Shown piece by piece: positions 11,042 through 22,368 of a DNA stretch of 64,000 nt. Numbering within the stretch: the first letter of the stretch is position 1; the number at the start of each line of letters is the position of its first letter. The notes beneath the pieces are model-generated. The model had not been told where the DNA came from. It saw only the letters and a list, made by a program, of their open reading frames with translations, and searched no databases. Source of the DNA: Calocera cornea HHB12733 (lineage: Eukaryota; Basidiomycota; Dacrymycetes; Dacrymycetales; Dacrymycetaceae); assembly GCA_001632435.1 (NCBI GenBank), contig KV423928.1, forward strand, positions 216,520-280,519, given 5' to 3'. The position numbers were made by a program, and so were the translations under genes.

Positions 11042-13110
11042 TCAGACACGTCCCTTGGCGGAGGTCTTGCTAATGAGCTTCGCCTTCTCAATATCCTTCA
11101 AACCTGTTGCATATGTGTAAGTAGGGCACGCTGGCTACGGAATAAGGCAGGACGAACTCTTGGAAATCAGACCCTGCTTGTAGTCGCGGATGTTGATGTC
11201 CATCTTCGTCAAGTTCTTGATCGTCTTGTCGGCCACCTCCCAGAGCTCCTCAGCCACCTGCTCGATGAGCCGGAAGTCGTGGGAGACGATGACGACACCG
11301 CCGGAGAACTCCTTGATGGCCTGCGCCAGCGCATCGATGGAACCCATGTCCAAATGGTTCGTGGGCTCATCAAGGAGGAGGATGTGCGGGTGCTCCATGG
11401 CGAGCTGGGAGAAGACGACGCGGTTACGCAGGCCATCTGACAGTTGCTTGATAGGGCTGGTCTGATGAGCGCCGGTCAGACCGAACCGACCGAGCTGTGC
11501 TCGCCAGAACATCGTGTCCTTGTCCGGGAATTTCTGGTGGTACATGCTCTCAAAGTACTCCAATGGTGACTTGTCGTATGGGAGCTGATCGGCACTGTGC
11601 TGGCTGTACTTCGCCAGCTTGAGACCGACATGCTTGGAGATGGTACCTTCACAGGGTTGTAGTTGGGTGGTGATGAGGTTGAGCAACGTGGACTTTCCGG
11701 CACCATTTGCCCCAAGTATCGCAATGCGGGAGTCCATGCTAGATGCATGTCAGCATGCGACTCCCGAGGCACATAAACGAAGTACGCACTCAACACCGAA
11801 AGACAGATGCTCATACAGGTAGTCCTGCTTCTTGCCGGAGTAGGAAAATGCAACGTCGTTAAATGCGATGATAGGTGGCGGCAGCTTGCTGACATCCTCA
11901 AAGTTGAACCTGAGTGGCCGCTTGACCTCGATGGCCTCGATGAGACCAGCAGCCTCCATCTTGTCGATGATCTTTTGCTTGGACTTCGCCTGCCTGACAA
12001 GGTTGGCATAGGTACCGGCGGAGGCAATGAACTTCTTGATGTGGGCGATTTCCTCCTGCTGCTTCGCGTACGCCTTCATTTGGTTGACCTCGTTCTCCGT
12101 CTTCGTCCGGACATACGTCGAGTAGTTACCGCTGTAGTACACCATCTTCTTCTTGGGCGTGAGCTCCATGATGTTCGTACATACGGTATCCATGAAATCT
12201 GCAGAGTGGGAGGTGATGACGAGGATGTGGTTGTAGGTGGAGAGGTACGCTTCGAGCCAGACGACGGCGCCGAGATCCAAGTGGTTCGTCGGCTCGTCCA
12301 TGAGCAGCAGATGGGGCTTGATGAACAGAGCGCGGGCGAGGGAGACACGCATCCGCCAACCACCGGACATGTCCTTCGTTGGCCGCTTGGTCATCTCCTG
12401 GGAGAAACCCAGACCATGCAGAATGGAACCGGCCTTGGACTCGAACGTGCTGGGATCGAGCTCCTCAAGCTCCTCGTTCAACGCATCCAGAGCCAACTCG
12501 TCAACGTCGTCCGCCGTTGCCAGGTCCTCCATGCGCTGCTCTAGCTTTGCGACCTTCTCCTTTGCAGATGCAATGATGTAGTCCATAGCGTTGACATCGG
12601 ATGGCTCTGCTTCGCCGCTGACAATGTAGATCTACAAAGGCTCGTAAGCAATGAATTCGGAGTGCGATGCAGATTGACGCATACATCAATGTTCTCCGGA
12701 ATGTCAATATCACGATCCGCGAGCGATTGAAGGAATGTGGATTTGCCACTTCCATTTTCACCGAGGAGACCATACCGTTGGCCGTAGTTGAGCTGAATCT
12801 CAGCACCCTCGAAGAGCAATCGACCGTGGAAGGACAGGGTGTAGGAGTCAATTTTGATATCACGGCTCTTCGGGTCAGATACCAGAACACCAGATGCGCT
12901 ACGATCCGTTGCGATTTGGAGTCTGGCCATCTCCTTCAGGTCGTCCTGACTGCCGTTGCGCGAAACGCCGGTTGCCGGTGTTGTCGCAGACGAGCCGTTG
13001 ACGCTCAGCGCCGGGGTGGACGGGGACGACTCGGTCGCGCCGTTGGTCTTGGACGACTTCTTGGCTGCGCGCTCAGCAAGGCGCTTTTGCTTGGAGTTTG
13101 AGGGTGCCAT
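11042..13110 (-). CDS. ARB1: ABC-F ATPase, ribosome biogenesis factor Arb1/ABCF2
   Basis: Four exons (13110-12685, 12631-11790, 11738-11173, 11103-11042) sum to 632 codons, giving a 631-residue protein close to the usual Arb1 length. There are two nucleotide-binding domains and no membrane segments. NBD1 has GENGSGKST, the signature MSGGWRMRVSLARALF and LLLMDEPTNHLDL. NBD2 has GANGAGKST, the variant signature LSDGLRNRVVF and ILLLDEPTNHLDM. The LSDG signature in NBD2 is typical of the Arb1/ABCF2 branch. The N-terminus is Lys/Ser/Thr-rich. In yeast, Arb1 is an essential soluble ATPase that shuttles between nucleus and cytoplasm in 40S and 60S ribosome assembly. The last intron (11104-11172) follows ...DYKQ, and the final exon ends in TSAKGRV. 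Confidence 0.95.
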
Positions 13111-13628
13111 GATGGGGAATACAAGAGCGGTATTAAGGAAAGATAAGAGGGATGGTGGACGTCCAAAAGGAGGAAAGGAGTGAGAAGCCTCGCTGCCCTG
13201 TGAGTCGTGAACGGGTGGACGGCTGTTGGCGCTCGGTCGCGTACGGCGAAATCCTATGATGCAGGGGCGACATTTTTCAAGGCGGGTCTCGGGACCTTTT
13301 TTACATGAGGGACCAAGACCCACAAAACAAGCAGATGGGCACCCTGATTCGCCGCTTCCTGCCTTCAATATAGGAGCAATTCAAGATTTATCTCATTGCT
13401 CATCTCTAGAGTTGTCCATCTTCAGAGTCTAGCCATCGCAAATGGAATCGCGGCGCTAGATGGACGAAATGTATCGCATGGGACCTGCACCGAAGCTTTC
13501 CAAATGTGCGCCGACCTGCCTGCTGTGTTTCGCACGACTCTCAACCCGCAGGAATTCGCTCGCGAGCGGGACGAAGCTTTTGCGGGACGAGGGAATGAAT
13601 TCGCATTGTCTGGTTGTGCCCTCAACTA
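13111..13628. other. 5' flank of ARB1 and spacer
   Basis: This lies between the ARB1 start and the uncertain 3' end of the small secreted-protein gene. No additional gene was seen. Confidence 0.35.
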
Positions 13629-13941
13629 CTAGAACAATCGAAGGGACACATGTCGCAGGAGAACGCCAACTCCGTTTCTGGTAGCAGGGACAAAGTAGGC
13701 GCATCCGGAGATCTAAGCCTTGGGAGGGTTTCCTACGGTTGACGTCAGCGGTCATACTTCGAGAGACATTTACGAAGAGCGCACCGCAGACCATAAACTC
13801 GCAGATCGCCAGGATGTTTGTCAAACCAGCCTGGCGGACCGGAAGGTCAGCCGCCCGCTCGGGCAAGGCGGTAGGGGCAGGGGTGGGGGCGGCGAACACT
13901 GGCACAACAAGGGCAGCGATGTAAGTAATGTTGAGCTGCAT
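13629..13941 (-). CDS. Small secreted protein, 3' structure uncertain
   Basis: The ATG at 13941 opens a typical secretion signal, MQLNITYIAALVVPVFAAP, followed by TPAPTALPERAADLPV and a short hydrophobic Cys-containing stretch (ILAICEFMVCGALF). A TATA box lies about 155 bases upstream. A GTAAATGT donor follows ...GALF, and two acceptors are possible. Splicing to the one at GCTTAG gives the stop at 13629-13631 used here. Without splicing, the frame would run on to 13456. The signal peptide resembles that of the small secreted protein at 20755 (MQFNIIAIVLALAATTAWAAP). The function is unknown. Secretion is inferred from the signal alone. Confidence 0.42.
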
Positions 13942-16900
13942 TGTATAAGTTATGCTGTCAACGAGATAAGCTCTCTTGATTTGGAATGCACTCCTCTCGA
14001 CACCATCCCTTGAGCTGGACTTGCTGTATCGCGCTGTTTCACTGTGTGAGCCGGGGTGCTGAGATAGTGAGACACAGACACCGCGGTATACCTGGCTTTT
14101 ATAGTAGTTAGCCTTACGGTGACAACCGTTGTCTGATAACACAGGTCAAGCAATTGCTTGTCCGTTTGGGGACTGTACACATACAATTCTTTATGCTGAG
14201 TAAGCTCGTACGGCTATAGTCTCGAACCGTGGGGCTCTCCGGCCCGGGCGGGCAGGTGAGGCACTTCGTCCCAGTCACCTGTGTTGAAGGAGACAACCTG
14301 GGAAGAACACGCGTGTCCGTCTTGTACACAACTTTCTCACACTTGGAAGACCTTAAATTACATGAATGCTACTATAGCCGGCGACCTGAGACCTCGGATC
14401 TGCTGCGACCGCGGTCGGCTTTGCTTCTTTCATCCTAGAGATTGAATGAAACCTGCTCACCGCAAAATGAATTTCTCCTGACACGGCCACTGCTGGAATA
14501 CACACAATTCTCCTCTTTCAGGTAGACTGAGCTCTGGCAGCGACATGTTATTCGGGGACATGAGGTTCGAACACTCCTGGCTTCTGTAACTTTGCTCCCT
14601 GAGGGACTGCCAAATAGGAAGGAACATACCCTAAATTCAGGGATGGTTTATGCAGGTCGTTACCTTAGCCCCCCATATTGGTGTCGGGGCAGGTAAAGTG
14701 CCAGATGCCGTCGAGACACCAACAATACGCCCCACAAAGCGAACCAGTCATTGCAACACACCGGACTCGGAGCTTACTGGAGCTGAGAACAAAAGTCTCC
14801 ATGAAGTCACGCCCGACACCATCGGATCTCCTGCTTCTCAATGACCCACACCAGGCAACTCATTCCTCCCGAAATCGGAGCTGAGCTTCTGCGCGCAGAA
14901 GCCACCCTATCAGAGCCTCAGAACCTGGGAGCCTGAGGACGTGTGACTCACCCGACCCCTGTCCGCGGACGACCGGCCCTGCTCCGGTCGCTTCCCAGTG
15001 CTACGAGGGGGCGATTTCGTGTGGAAATAGCGGCGATCCCGCTCCCCTTCGCTTGAGGCAGGAACAGGTGGTCCTAGTCCAGCACTCGGCGGCTCACCGG
15101 AGCAGGTGCAGCTGCACGCCTTCCTTCCAGAATCACATCATTATCGTCTGCCAAGTTCCCAGCGTCGTCAGGTTGGAATTACGCCCCGCGCGCCGGTCGT
15201 CCAAAAGGGGCGATCAGGGCGGTAGATGCCGCGATCCTCCCTGATTGATCGATACGACGCTCGATCAGTGCCCGCTGGCCCAAATGGCGGGTGCAATGCC
15301 CAATGCCCATGCTCCTCCGTGGTGGCCTCTCACCTCTCACCCGCTCCCGGTCGCTTGGGTCCTACCACCCTAAATACAGGGGTTGAGACCGTTTCATTGC
15401 CGGCCGCATCAGCAGCCCAACAGCTCAGCAGCGCAGTCCGCTCGCCCGACGGATAGGAACGCGAAGTGAGAAGACGGTGCCGGCCCGCTGGGAACGTAGG
15501 CCCAGGGCTGGTTAGCGCCCGTGGGGCGCCCATCAGAAGTTCAATTCGGAAGCTTCGATCCCGAGCGCGAAGGGGAGAAGGAGAGACCGCGGGAAGAAGG
15601 GAAGCAAGGAAGCAGGGGTGCTCAGTGGTGTGTCATCTGCGCCAGCCTTCGGCTTTCCGGACGCACCGATACCATTACCCGGAGGGGTCCGAGCAGTGAT
15701 CTCCCCACCGCTTGGTGCTCAGGCTGGAAGCCGGGGAGAAGGGTGAAATCCGGCCGGGTCGCCGGGGCGATGTTGGGGTGGGGTGGGGACTGCGGGACTG
15801 TGCCCTGCCGGCATGGGGAAGGGAGGATTGCCGGTCTAGGAGGTGGACAAAGACGGACAAAGATGGCAAATGGATGCCGGGGCTTGGGTGGAATGGACTG
15901 GAATAGGGGCGGGGCAGGGGATAGGGGCGAGCGGGCCTGCCGAGCGCCGCGGGCTCGAACGGCGTGGCGTGTTGTTGTTGTCGTTGTTGTTGTGGTTCTG
16001 TCCGAGTCAGGCCCTGGGGTGGTGTGTTGCAGTGTTGGAAATGACAGGGACGGCGGACTCAAGCCGGGCGCCGAGGCGCTTCTTTCTCGGGATGACTCCT
16101 ACGCCCGCTATGTAACGGCAGGAGGAAGCTCGGGTGGGTGTCACTGGCATAAGCTGGCGGGTTTATGCTAGCCTGAAGGGGAAGATGTAGGGGCTCCAGG
16201 CTCGGCTCGGCGCTGCGGACTGCCGGTGGCGATGGGGATGGAGATGGGGCTCGGCGCTGATGATGACGGGGGACTGGGACTCGGACTGTGCGGGATCAGG
16301 CGCGCAGAGGCGCGGGCAGCGGGACAGCGGGGAAATGGCGGGGGGAGGGCACCGCAGTGCCTTGTTGTGCTGGGTGGATGTGGATTAGGGCGCCTAATGA
16401 TGCCAGTCATAGCCGGCATGCGTAGGCGCGTGCTGCGGATATCCAGACTGGTGATCGGAATGTCATGATTGTCAAGGGTTCGAAACCGGTGAATGCGCAG
16501 AATGTGCTGGTAAGTTGTGTCGCAATTGAGTGGAGGACAACTGAATAGCCAGGATAGGGGTCAATAAGGTGTCGGCTTCTGTCAGCGCGGGATGACGCAG
16601 CGGTGCGTAAGGATATGAGTCTTCGTCGTTATTGTCGAGTCTTAGATCTTGATATTGTTAGGGCCTTCTGGCGCAGTGCTATGACCCTGACTGGGGCTGA
16701 CGTGGAAGCGGGCGGAGGAAACGGGAAGCTGCCCACCCGGAATAGAGTGAATGTGGTAGGTGATGGGCGGTGGGAGATGGTGGAGATGCTCCCGCTGTGC
16801 ATGTACGGAATTCCCTGTGCGAGCGTGATCCCGCGTGATGCGATGCGGTGAAGGGGCCGACCCTGTTGCGAAGGCGCGCGGTGCAGGAGCGATCAGCGAC

Positions 16901-17866
16901 TGCGAGCACCGAGGGCGGCGACCTGTGTGGGCAGCGCGTGTGCCGGTCTGGGCGAGTGCAGACGGGAGTGTACCTCGCGTAGAACACTGCTGGACCGCGG
17001 GGCGGTCGAGAGCGTCCTGGCGGTGCGGGCACGGTCAGCTGCAAGGATTGACGCAACGCGATGCGGAGAATGGGGTCGCGAACAATGGCCATTTCCTGCG
17101 TCTTCGTGGACCCCAGGAGCGCAGGATCAAGAGGCGCGAATACGGGTGAGTTCGCGCATCGCCCGCACCCGGCCCATCCTGCGCCGTGCCCAAAAACGGG
17201 CCCAAGCCGAGGGTGTAACCCGGGCTTGACTGTGCCACCGCCGCGCCATATGCGTCACCCCTTCCCCTCGCCCCCCCGGCCGTTGCAGGGTCTCGACGTC
17301 GGCTTGGACGCGTTCCGAACTGAGCTGCACCTGCACAGGCTCGGAGTGCAACGGCGAATCCGCGTCGTTCGGCGGGCTTCGTTGCCAGCCCTGACTGTAA
17401 CCCCCTTTCCGGCGTGACTGGGCGAGAACGGGGGTCGAGTTATCCCTGGGATTCAGTCATGATTCGTGCGGCGCGAGCGCAGTGGCATTGTCCCGACGCG
17501 TCGCGCTAGTGTATCCTCTTTCCCAGTTGGGAGCACCGTGACTCGGCTTGACCCAGCATTTCCGCGATCGCACGGGGCGCGTTCCCGCGCAGACTCGCAG
17601 CGAATGCACCCCATCCCCCATACCCCCGAGCGCAGTCACCGGTCGGGCCCCTCTGTGGCATAAAACCCGGCCCAACGCAGCGTATCCCGTTCCTCACTCA
17701 CTTGCCCCTGCCCCGCCTCAACCCCCGTCGACTAGGACATAGCCCCCCGTCGCCCTCCCCACTCAACGCGCCCTCTTTACACTCAACAAACACTCAACAC
17801 CCGGGCCCTTATCTCGTCCCCTCCCCGCGCACGCCCTCCCCCCTTCCCCCCTCGCAAGCAACGACC
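13942..17866. other. Gene-poor 3.9-kb stretch
   Basis: Apart from the TATA box at 14097-14103 and the 5' flank of the first NADAR gene, no gene is supported. From about 15.0 to 17.8 kb the sequence is GC-rich and the open frames on both strands are compositional: they are rich in Arg, Pro and Gly and lack domain motifs. A TATA-like GGCATAAAAC lies near 17.66 kb, about 210 bases before the first NADAR start. Confidence 0.45.
14097..14103 (-). promoter_or_regulatory. TATA box of the small secreted-protein gene
   Basis: CTATAAAAG on the minus strand, about 155 bases upstream of the ATG at 13941. The strong consensus suggests a focused, possibly inducible promoter. Confidence 0.5.
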
Positions 17867-18792
17867 ATGTCGGATCCCTCCAAGCACCCGTCCAAGCACC
17901 ACCCCTTCGGCCCCTTCACCCAGCCCGTCCCGCAGCCCCGCGCGGCCCCGCCCGCCCAGCCTCCCGCACGGGGCCCTGGCGTCCCTCCCGCTGCTCCCCA
18001 GGTCGGGAGAGCACCGCATGACGGCGCGTTCTTCCTCAACCGCGTCTACGGGCACCCACCTCCCCTGCCTTCCGTACTCACCGCCTACGCCCCTGTTCCG
18101 TCCGCCCCGCCCGTCCAGGTTGCCCCTGCCCCCGTCCCCGTCCGCCACGTCCACTTTGAACAGCCCCGGGTCTCGCCTGTCCCACTCAACCAGGTGCAGC
18201 TGCAGCAGATCGTCCCCGAATCCATGTTCCGCACCCCCACCAGCTCGGCGAACACGACCCCGGCCACGTCGCCCGCCGCGATGCGCTATGCGCCCCTGCC
18301 CGAGCCGCCCAAGATCGTCCTCGGCGGCCGCCAGCCGCCCGGCATGCCCAGCAACCCGCACTCGAACCTCCGGCTCAACTCGAACCATATGATCGCGTGC
18401 CGCGGGCGCGTGTACTTCAACGCGGAGCGTCTCTACCACTCGCGCAAGTTTGGTGAGAGCCCAACCACCCCCGACATGGAGCGTCTCATCGACCTCGTTG
18501 CGGGGAGCGCCGATCCGCAGGCCGAGGCCGAAAAGTGGCGGCCGTACTGGCGCAGGAACTGGGAGTATGTCAAAGATGATGTCATGCGCGACTTGACGGG
18601 GCACAAGATGGCGCAGTACCGCGAGATTGAGGCCGAACTTGTGAGTCCCTTGCCCTTCCACGACGACCGATGCACTGACCCTCAGCTCAGGTCGCAACTG
18701 GCAACGCGGATATCATTGACGCCGAGGACCCCGCCAACACGCTGGGGAGGGCTCTCATGAACCACCGTGCATCCGTGTCTCCCAGGCGGTAA
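17867..18792 (+). CDS. NADAR-domain (DUF1768) protein, copy A
   Basis: Exon 1 is 17867-18640, the intron 18641-18690, and exon 2 is 18691-18792, giving 291 residues. Residues 1 to about 150 are a Pro/Ala-rich, disordered-looking N-terminus. The C-terminal third carries the NADAR pattern: MIACRGRVYFNAERLYHSRKF (about residues 175-195), then YWRRNWEYVKDDVM, HKMAQYREIEAELVATGN and DPANTLGRALMNHR. The NADAR family includes N-glycosidases that act on riboflavin precursors and ADP-ribosyl-guanosine; activity here is inferred at best. The family Glu is present (AER), but the WG.G..G.N block before the last helix is not recognisable. A GTGAGT donor and a CTCAGCTCAG acceptor give the frame that continues the domain; the nearer CTCAG would break it. 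Confidence 0.75.
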
Positions 18793-20754
18793 AGCGCCGG
18801 CCTTGGACATTCAAATATCGATCTTCCATTTGCTCTTTTCATTTTGGTCAATCCCCACTTACGACCCTCTGCACCAGTCTCGTTAACGACTTTGCCCCCA
18901 CGAGTTCGAAAGTCCCCACTCACCATTGTTTGTACTTTAACGTAATCACCCGTCGCCTTGTACGTATCAATAGCCAATGCAGCACCAATAATACCCCATA
19001 TACCTGTGTTCGGGACCAAGGCGCGATCACAGAGAACACCGGTGCGGTGACGCGGCCCGTGGGGTAAGGGGGTGCGAATAGATGCCTATTGAAAGGCGGT
19101 CGGGGCTTCCAGCGGCGAGAGTACGACGAGAAGGCGCCTCTGCCAAGATAGAAGGCCCAAACTCCGCCGCCGAAGAGAAGCTGAGGTCAAAGTCCCGACC
19201 AGCCAATCGGCACGGGGCGAACATGCAAGACCATTGCAGTCGACCAGCCTCGTGCCCAGCCTATAAAGGAATTCGTTGTCCGCGATGCTTTGCTAGTACC
19301 GGATGCGAAAAAGTGCGGGGTGTGCAGATCGGGAAGACGCGTGCCCTTGTAGGCGCATACACGCGTCAAGGCACGCGTCGGGCGCGTGTCCCCACCCATC
19401 GAAGCTTGTCTTCGACTCTGGATGGTCATGAAGTGCCTGCAGATTATCTTCTGTGAGAACGCAGCCTATCTTCCACTGATTTTCCAAGTGCTTACCCGTG
19501 GAGGTCGGAGACCAGGTCGACCGAACAGTCGCCTGCTTCTGCCGCCAAGGCTCCACTGAGAATCCCGTAACCTATCTCGGAAGCTGTACCGCTCGCTCCA
19601 AGAGGGATGACCACCATCCTCACGTCAACTGCTGGACATGAACAAATGAATACTGGAATACAGATCATGCAAGGTCCGGTCATGATTGGGAATCGCCGAA
19701 GGAGGGCCGCGCGTCCAGGCTGGCGCATGCGGCGCCGGCATGATCATCATCGTCAGTATTGATGGCCGGCTCGAGTCCCATATCGGTCATAGCGAGTCAC
19801 TGCAACACACAGTAGATTCTGAGCCGCAATGAAGAGGTAATGAACAGAAGAGAGGACGACGCCTTCATCGTGAGGTGTTGACCTTGGCCTCCACCGGAAG
19901 GGAACTCAAGAAGCTGCAGAATCAGGAACGCTTTTGCTTCCGGAACGCTTCGCGAAGTCCGCGGACGAACGTGTCTTGTGATCCTCTTCTCTGTTCTGTA
20001 CAGGTCATCCATCCTGCAAAGCTAGATGACACTTAAACTTGCATAATCTTCATCTGGACGCTTACTTTTGATCGCCATGACTCGCCTGCATCGGCGCCCT
20101 GAACTGCGCCTCGAAATGCTGGGGCAACCCTGCCGACTTACAAGGTCACTTGAGCTGCCCTGCCTCGAGCGCTACGGTAGAACAACTTGGAATTCATCAC
20201 CCTCCAAGTAGGTCTTTCTCAAGGACGCACACGGTACCGGGGGCTAATGGTCACCTGAGCAGCTGTACATACGAGCCTTAGCAACTTTTCTGGCTGTTTC
20301 GAGAACTTGATGACTGGCCGCCATTTCCCCTCCTCCACCGAAAGGCACCATCAACGACTAGCCGAATGACCATATGTCAGTGCCGAGGTTGCGGTGCCTT
20401 GACTCAGGTCCTTCTATGGTGCCTTTGATGGGATTCCATATGGAAATCACTCTCGTGGGAGCTCGCTTGTGAACCAACATCGGAATTGACACCGGTCATC
20501 ATCAACGGCGAGAGTGTGGCCCGGTATGACTCTCTTGTTCAAGATTCCGTTCTTGAAATACTCTGCCGATGCCGGGGTCTGAAATGGTATTTAAGTAGGC
20601 CTGTATGTCGACTATTTCCTTCAGAGCCTTGTCCTCAAGTCTTTCCTCTCCCCCTCCCCGTCTACTTCCCCTTCTTCGTCCCAAGCCTCAGTCCGTTCCT
20701 ATCTTCGCACTTAACATCAAGATGACTAACCGGGTCCCTCTACCAGGCTACAAC
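18793..20754. other. Intergenic, no supported gene
   Basis: This holds the 3' flank of NADAR copy A and the 5' flank of the small secreted-protein gene. A minus-strand frame near 18925-19020 has protein-like composition but no start, partner exons or recognised domain. Confidence 0.4.
20588..20595 (+). promoter_or_regulatory. TATA box of small secreted-protein gene
   Basis: TATTTAAG lies about 165 bases before the ATG at 20755, similar spacing to the TATA box of the other secreted-protein gene. A pyrimidine-rich stretch (about 20640-20690) follows it, a common feature of strongly expressed fungal promoters. Confidence 0.5.
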
Positions 20755-20991
20755 ATGCAGTTCAACATCATTGCTATCGTACTTGCCTTGGCTGCAACGA
20801 CCGCTTGGGCGGCTCCAGCTCCGGTCGCTGGCCCGCCCGGCTGCTTCTGGGACACCAACGTCGACGAGTGGGTCTGCCCCGGCGGCCCTATTCACACAGT
20901 TCCGCCTCCTACGGTCACCCCCCGCGGTGTCGGCCCCGTGTGCATCGATGGAGTATGCCCTATCACCTGCCACACCAAGTTCGGCTGCTAG
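20755..20991 (+). CDS. Small secreted cysteine-rich protein
   Basis: A 78-residue protein. A signal peptide (MQFNIIAIVLALAATTAWA, cleavage near AAP) precedes a mature part of about 58 residues with six cysteines: GCFWD, WVCPGG, VCIDGVCPITC and a terminal FGC. The mature part is Pro-rich. An in-frame ATG at 20721 would add 11 residues, but the signal peptide begins at 20755, so I chose that start. The stop TAG is directly followed by GGTGAGC, and a CTTCAG lies about 60 bases on, so an intron may sit in the 3' untranslated region. It looks like an effector-type or surface small secreted protein. The family is not recognised. Confidence 0.62.
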   Translation: MQFNIIAIVLALAATTAWAAPAPVAGPPGCFWDTNVDEWVCPGGPIHTVPPPTVTPRGVGPVCIDGVCPITCHTKFGC

Positions 20992-21373
20992 GGTGAGCCC
21001 CCTATCCGCTTGGAAGACTCTAGTTCATAAAGCTGACGAATGTTGTTTTTCTTCAGCAAATCGCCGAGTAGGTCCACAAGACACAGTAGTTGGCTTGTTG
21101 AATCAGCGCATGCGTCCTTGGCTGTGGCCCTTTATGATATGCCTCCTTGTCTTAAGTCACAATATATATTGAGGCAGCATCCTCATTCATCTCAGCGTGT
21201 GGTCTGCTCCGTCGGTTCTCCTGACTCTCTACACGCCCTTTTACAGGCATCGTCTGTTTCGACAGCTCTACGAACATCTTCTCAGCCTGAATAAGTCAAT
21301 CGCTATGAAGGTCGTAAGGAGTTGGACTACTAGCAAACATATAATATGACCCCGACTCAAAAAACGCAGCACT
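20992..21373. other. Convergent spacer with probable 3' UTR intron
   Basis: This holds the 3' end of the secreted-protein transcript, with a possible intron at about 20993-21057, and the 3' flank of NADAR copy B. No further gene is seen. Confidence 0.35.
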
Positions 21374-22368
21374 CTACCCTCGAAGAAGCTCCCTCACAGC
21401 TTCCAACGCCTGTCCAAATATGTTATCTGGTCGATCTCGCCGCCTGTCGATGAATGGTCTATAGCCAGTGCTGAGCTAGAGACAACAGTCAGCGTCGGTT
21501 TGTAATCCGTAAACATCGGAGAGTGGAGCGACTAACCAACTCAGCGGCCAGATCCGGATGCTGTTCAAACTTCAAGCGAAGTACCTCGATCAGTTTCCCA
21601 TACGCAATGCTGTGCCAGTCGCCCCTAATCCGCCCAACAAGTGATCGATCAGTCGCGGCCCACTCGGGGTCGAAGGCTGTAGCGATGGTTGCCATGGCAA
21701 CCTCGTCGCCCTCGAACTTGAGCGCGAAGAAGAGATTGGCAGCCGTTGGGTACTCGACGCCGTCGTGGATCACCGGATGGGGCGATAGGAGGCTCAGGTC
21801 GGCAAATGGGGCTTGGCTGTCCCAGGGGAACGGCCACCCGCTTTGGACCGTGATGGGGCTGTCGTCCACGTCCAGTATTGCCCCTCTTGCAGTGTCATTC
21901 TGAGCACCGAGGGTCCCTGCGACGGCAGCGGTCGCACAGGCGACATTCTCAGAGAGATAGCGTACCCAGTCGGTGACATCCGAAAGCTGCGCGAGGAGAT
22001 CGCCCAAATCGACGTGCTTCGTCGGCGGAGCGGGATGAACAGGAAACAGGGTCACTGCTGCCTGGCCTCGGCGCAGCGGCTTCTCGGAAGACGGGGCGCA
22101 AGGCGGATTGACAGGAGGCGGGATGACATTTCCGTTCAAGTCGAACACGACTGCAGTGAACCACGGGCGACTGTCCCATCTCCATCAGTCAGATTGCTAA
22201 AACGCGCGAATAAGGCAGGGGAAAGACGCACTTGTCATACTGCTGACGCGGGTAGTACGGTCGCTGATAGTTCCGCTGCACCCATTCGGGCGGGGGCGGC
22301 ACCGGCCGGTCGGGCGGGTTGAGGTACATGCTCATGTCCGGATTGCAGTGGGAGCGATGATGCCTCAT
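21374..22368 (-). CDS. NADAR-domain (DUF1768) protein, copy B
   Basis: Three exons, 22368-22232, 22170-21537 and 21475-21374, sum to 873 bases (290 residues). Introns are 61 bases each; the first uses a GTGCGT donor. The N-terminus is Pro/Tyr/Arg-rich (PPPPEWVQRNYQRPYYPRQQ). The NADAR part reads SPHPVIHDGVEYPTAANLFF, ALKFEGDE, RIRGDWHSIAYGKLIEVLRL and KFEQHPDLAAEL. Across intron 2 it continues STGYRPFIDRRRDRPDNIFG and QALEAVREL. Ignoring intron 2 gives a false end 38 codons short of a proper domain. The family Glu is replaced by Ala (TAANLF where copy C has TAEHLL), so glycosidase activity is doubtful. The last exon is 102 bases, exactly as in copy A. Confidence 0.75.

Noticed and set aside
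11807..12544. Long plus-strand frame within ARB1
   Set aside because: It is the antisense shadow of the ABC ATPase; the ATPase motifs are all on the minus strand.
15521..16171. 216-codon plus-strand open frame in the gene-poor stretch
   Set aside because: It is a compositional frame (Gly/Arg-rich, a Val run from a GTT/GTG tract), with similar-length frames on the other strand and no domain.
18687..19019. Minus-strand frame beyond NADAR copy A with protein-like composition (IWGIIGAALAIDTYKATGDY)
   Set aside because: There is no convincing start, no partner exon with a compatible phase and no recognised family. It overlaps the 3' end of NADAR copy A in antisense.
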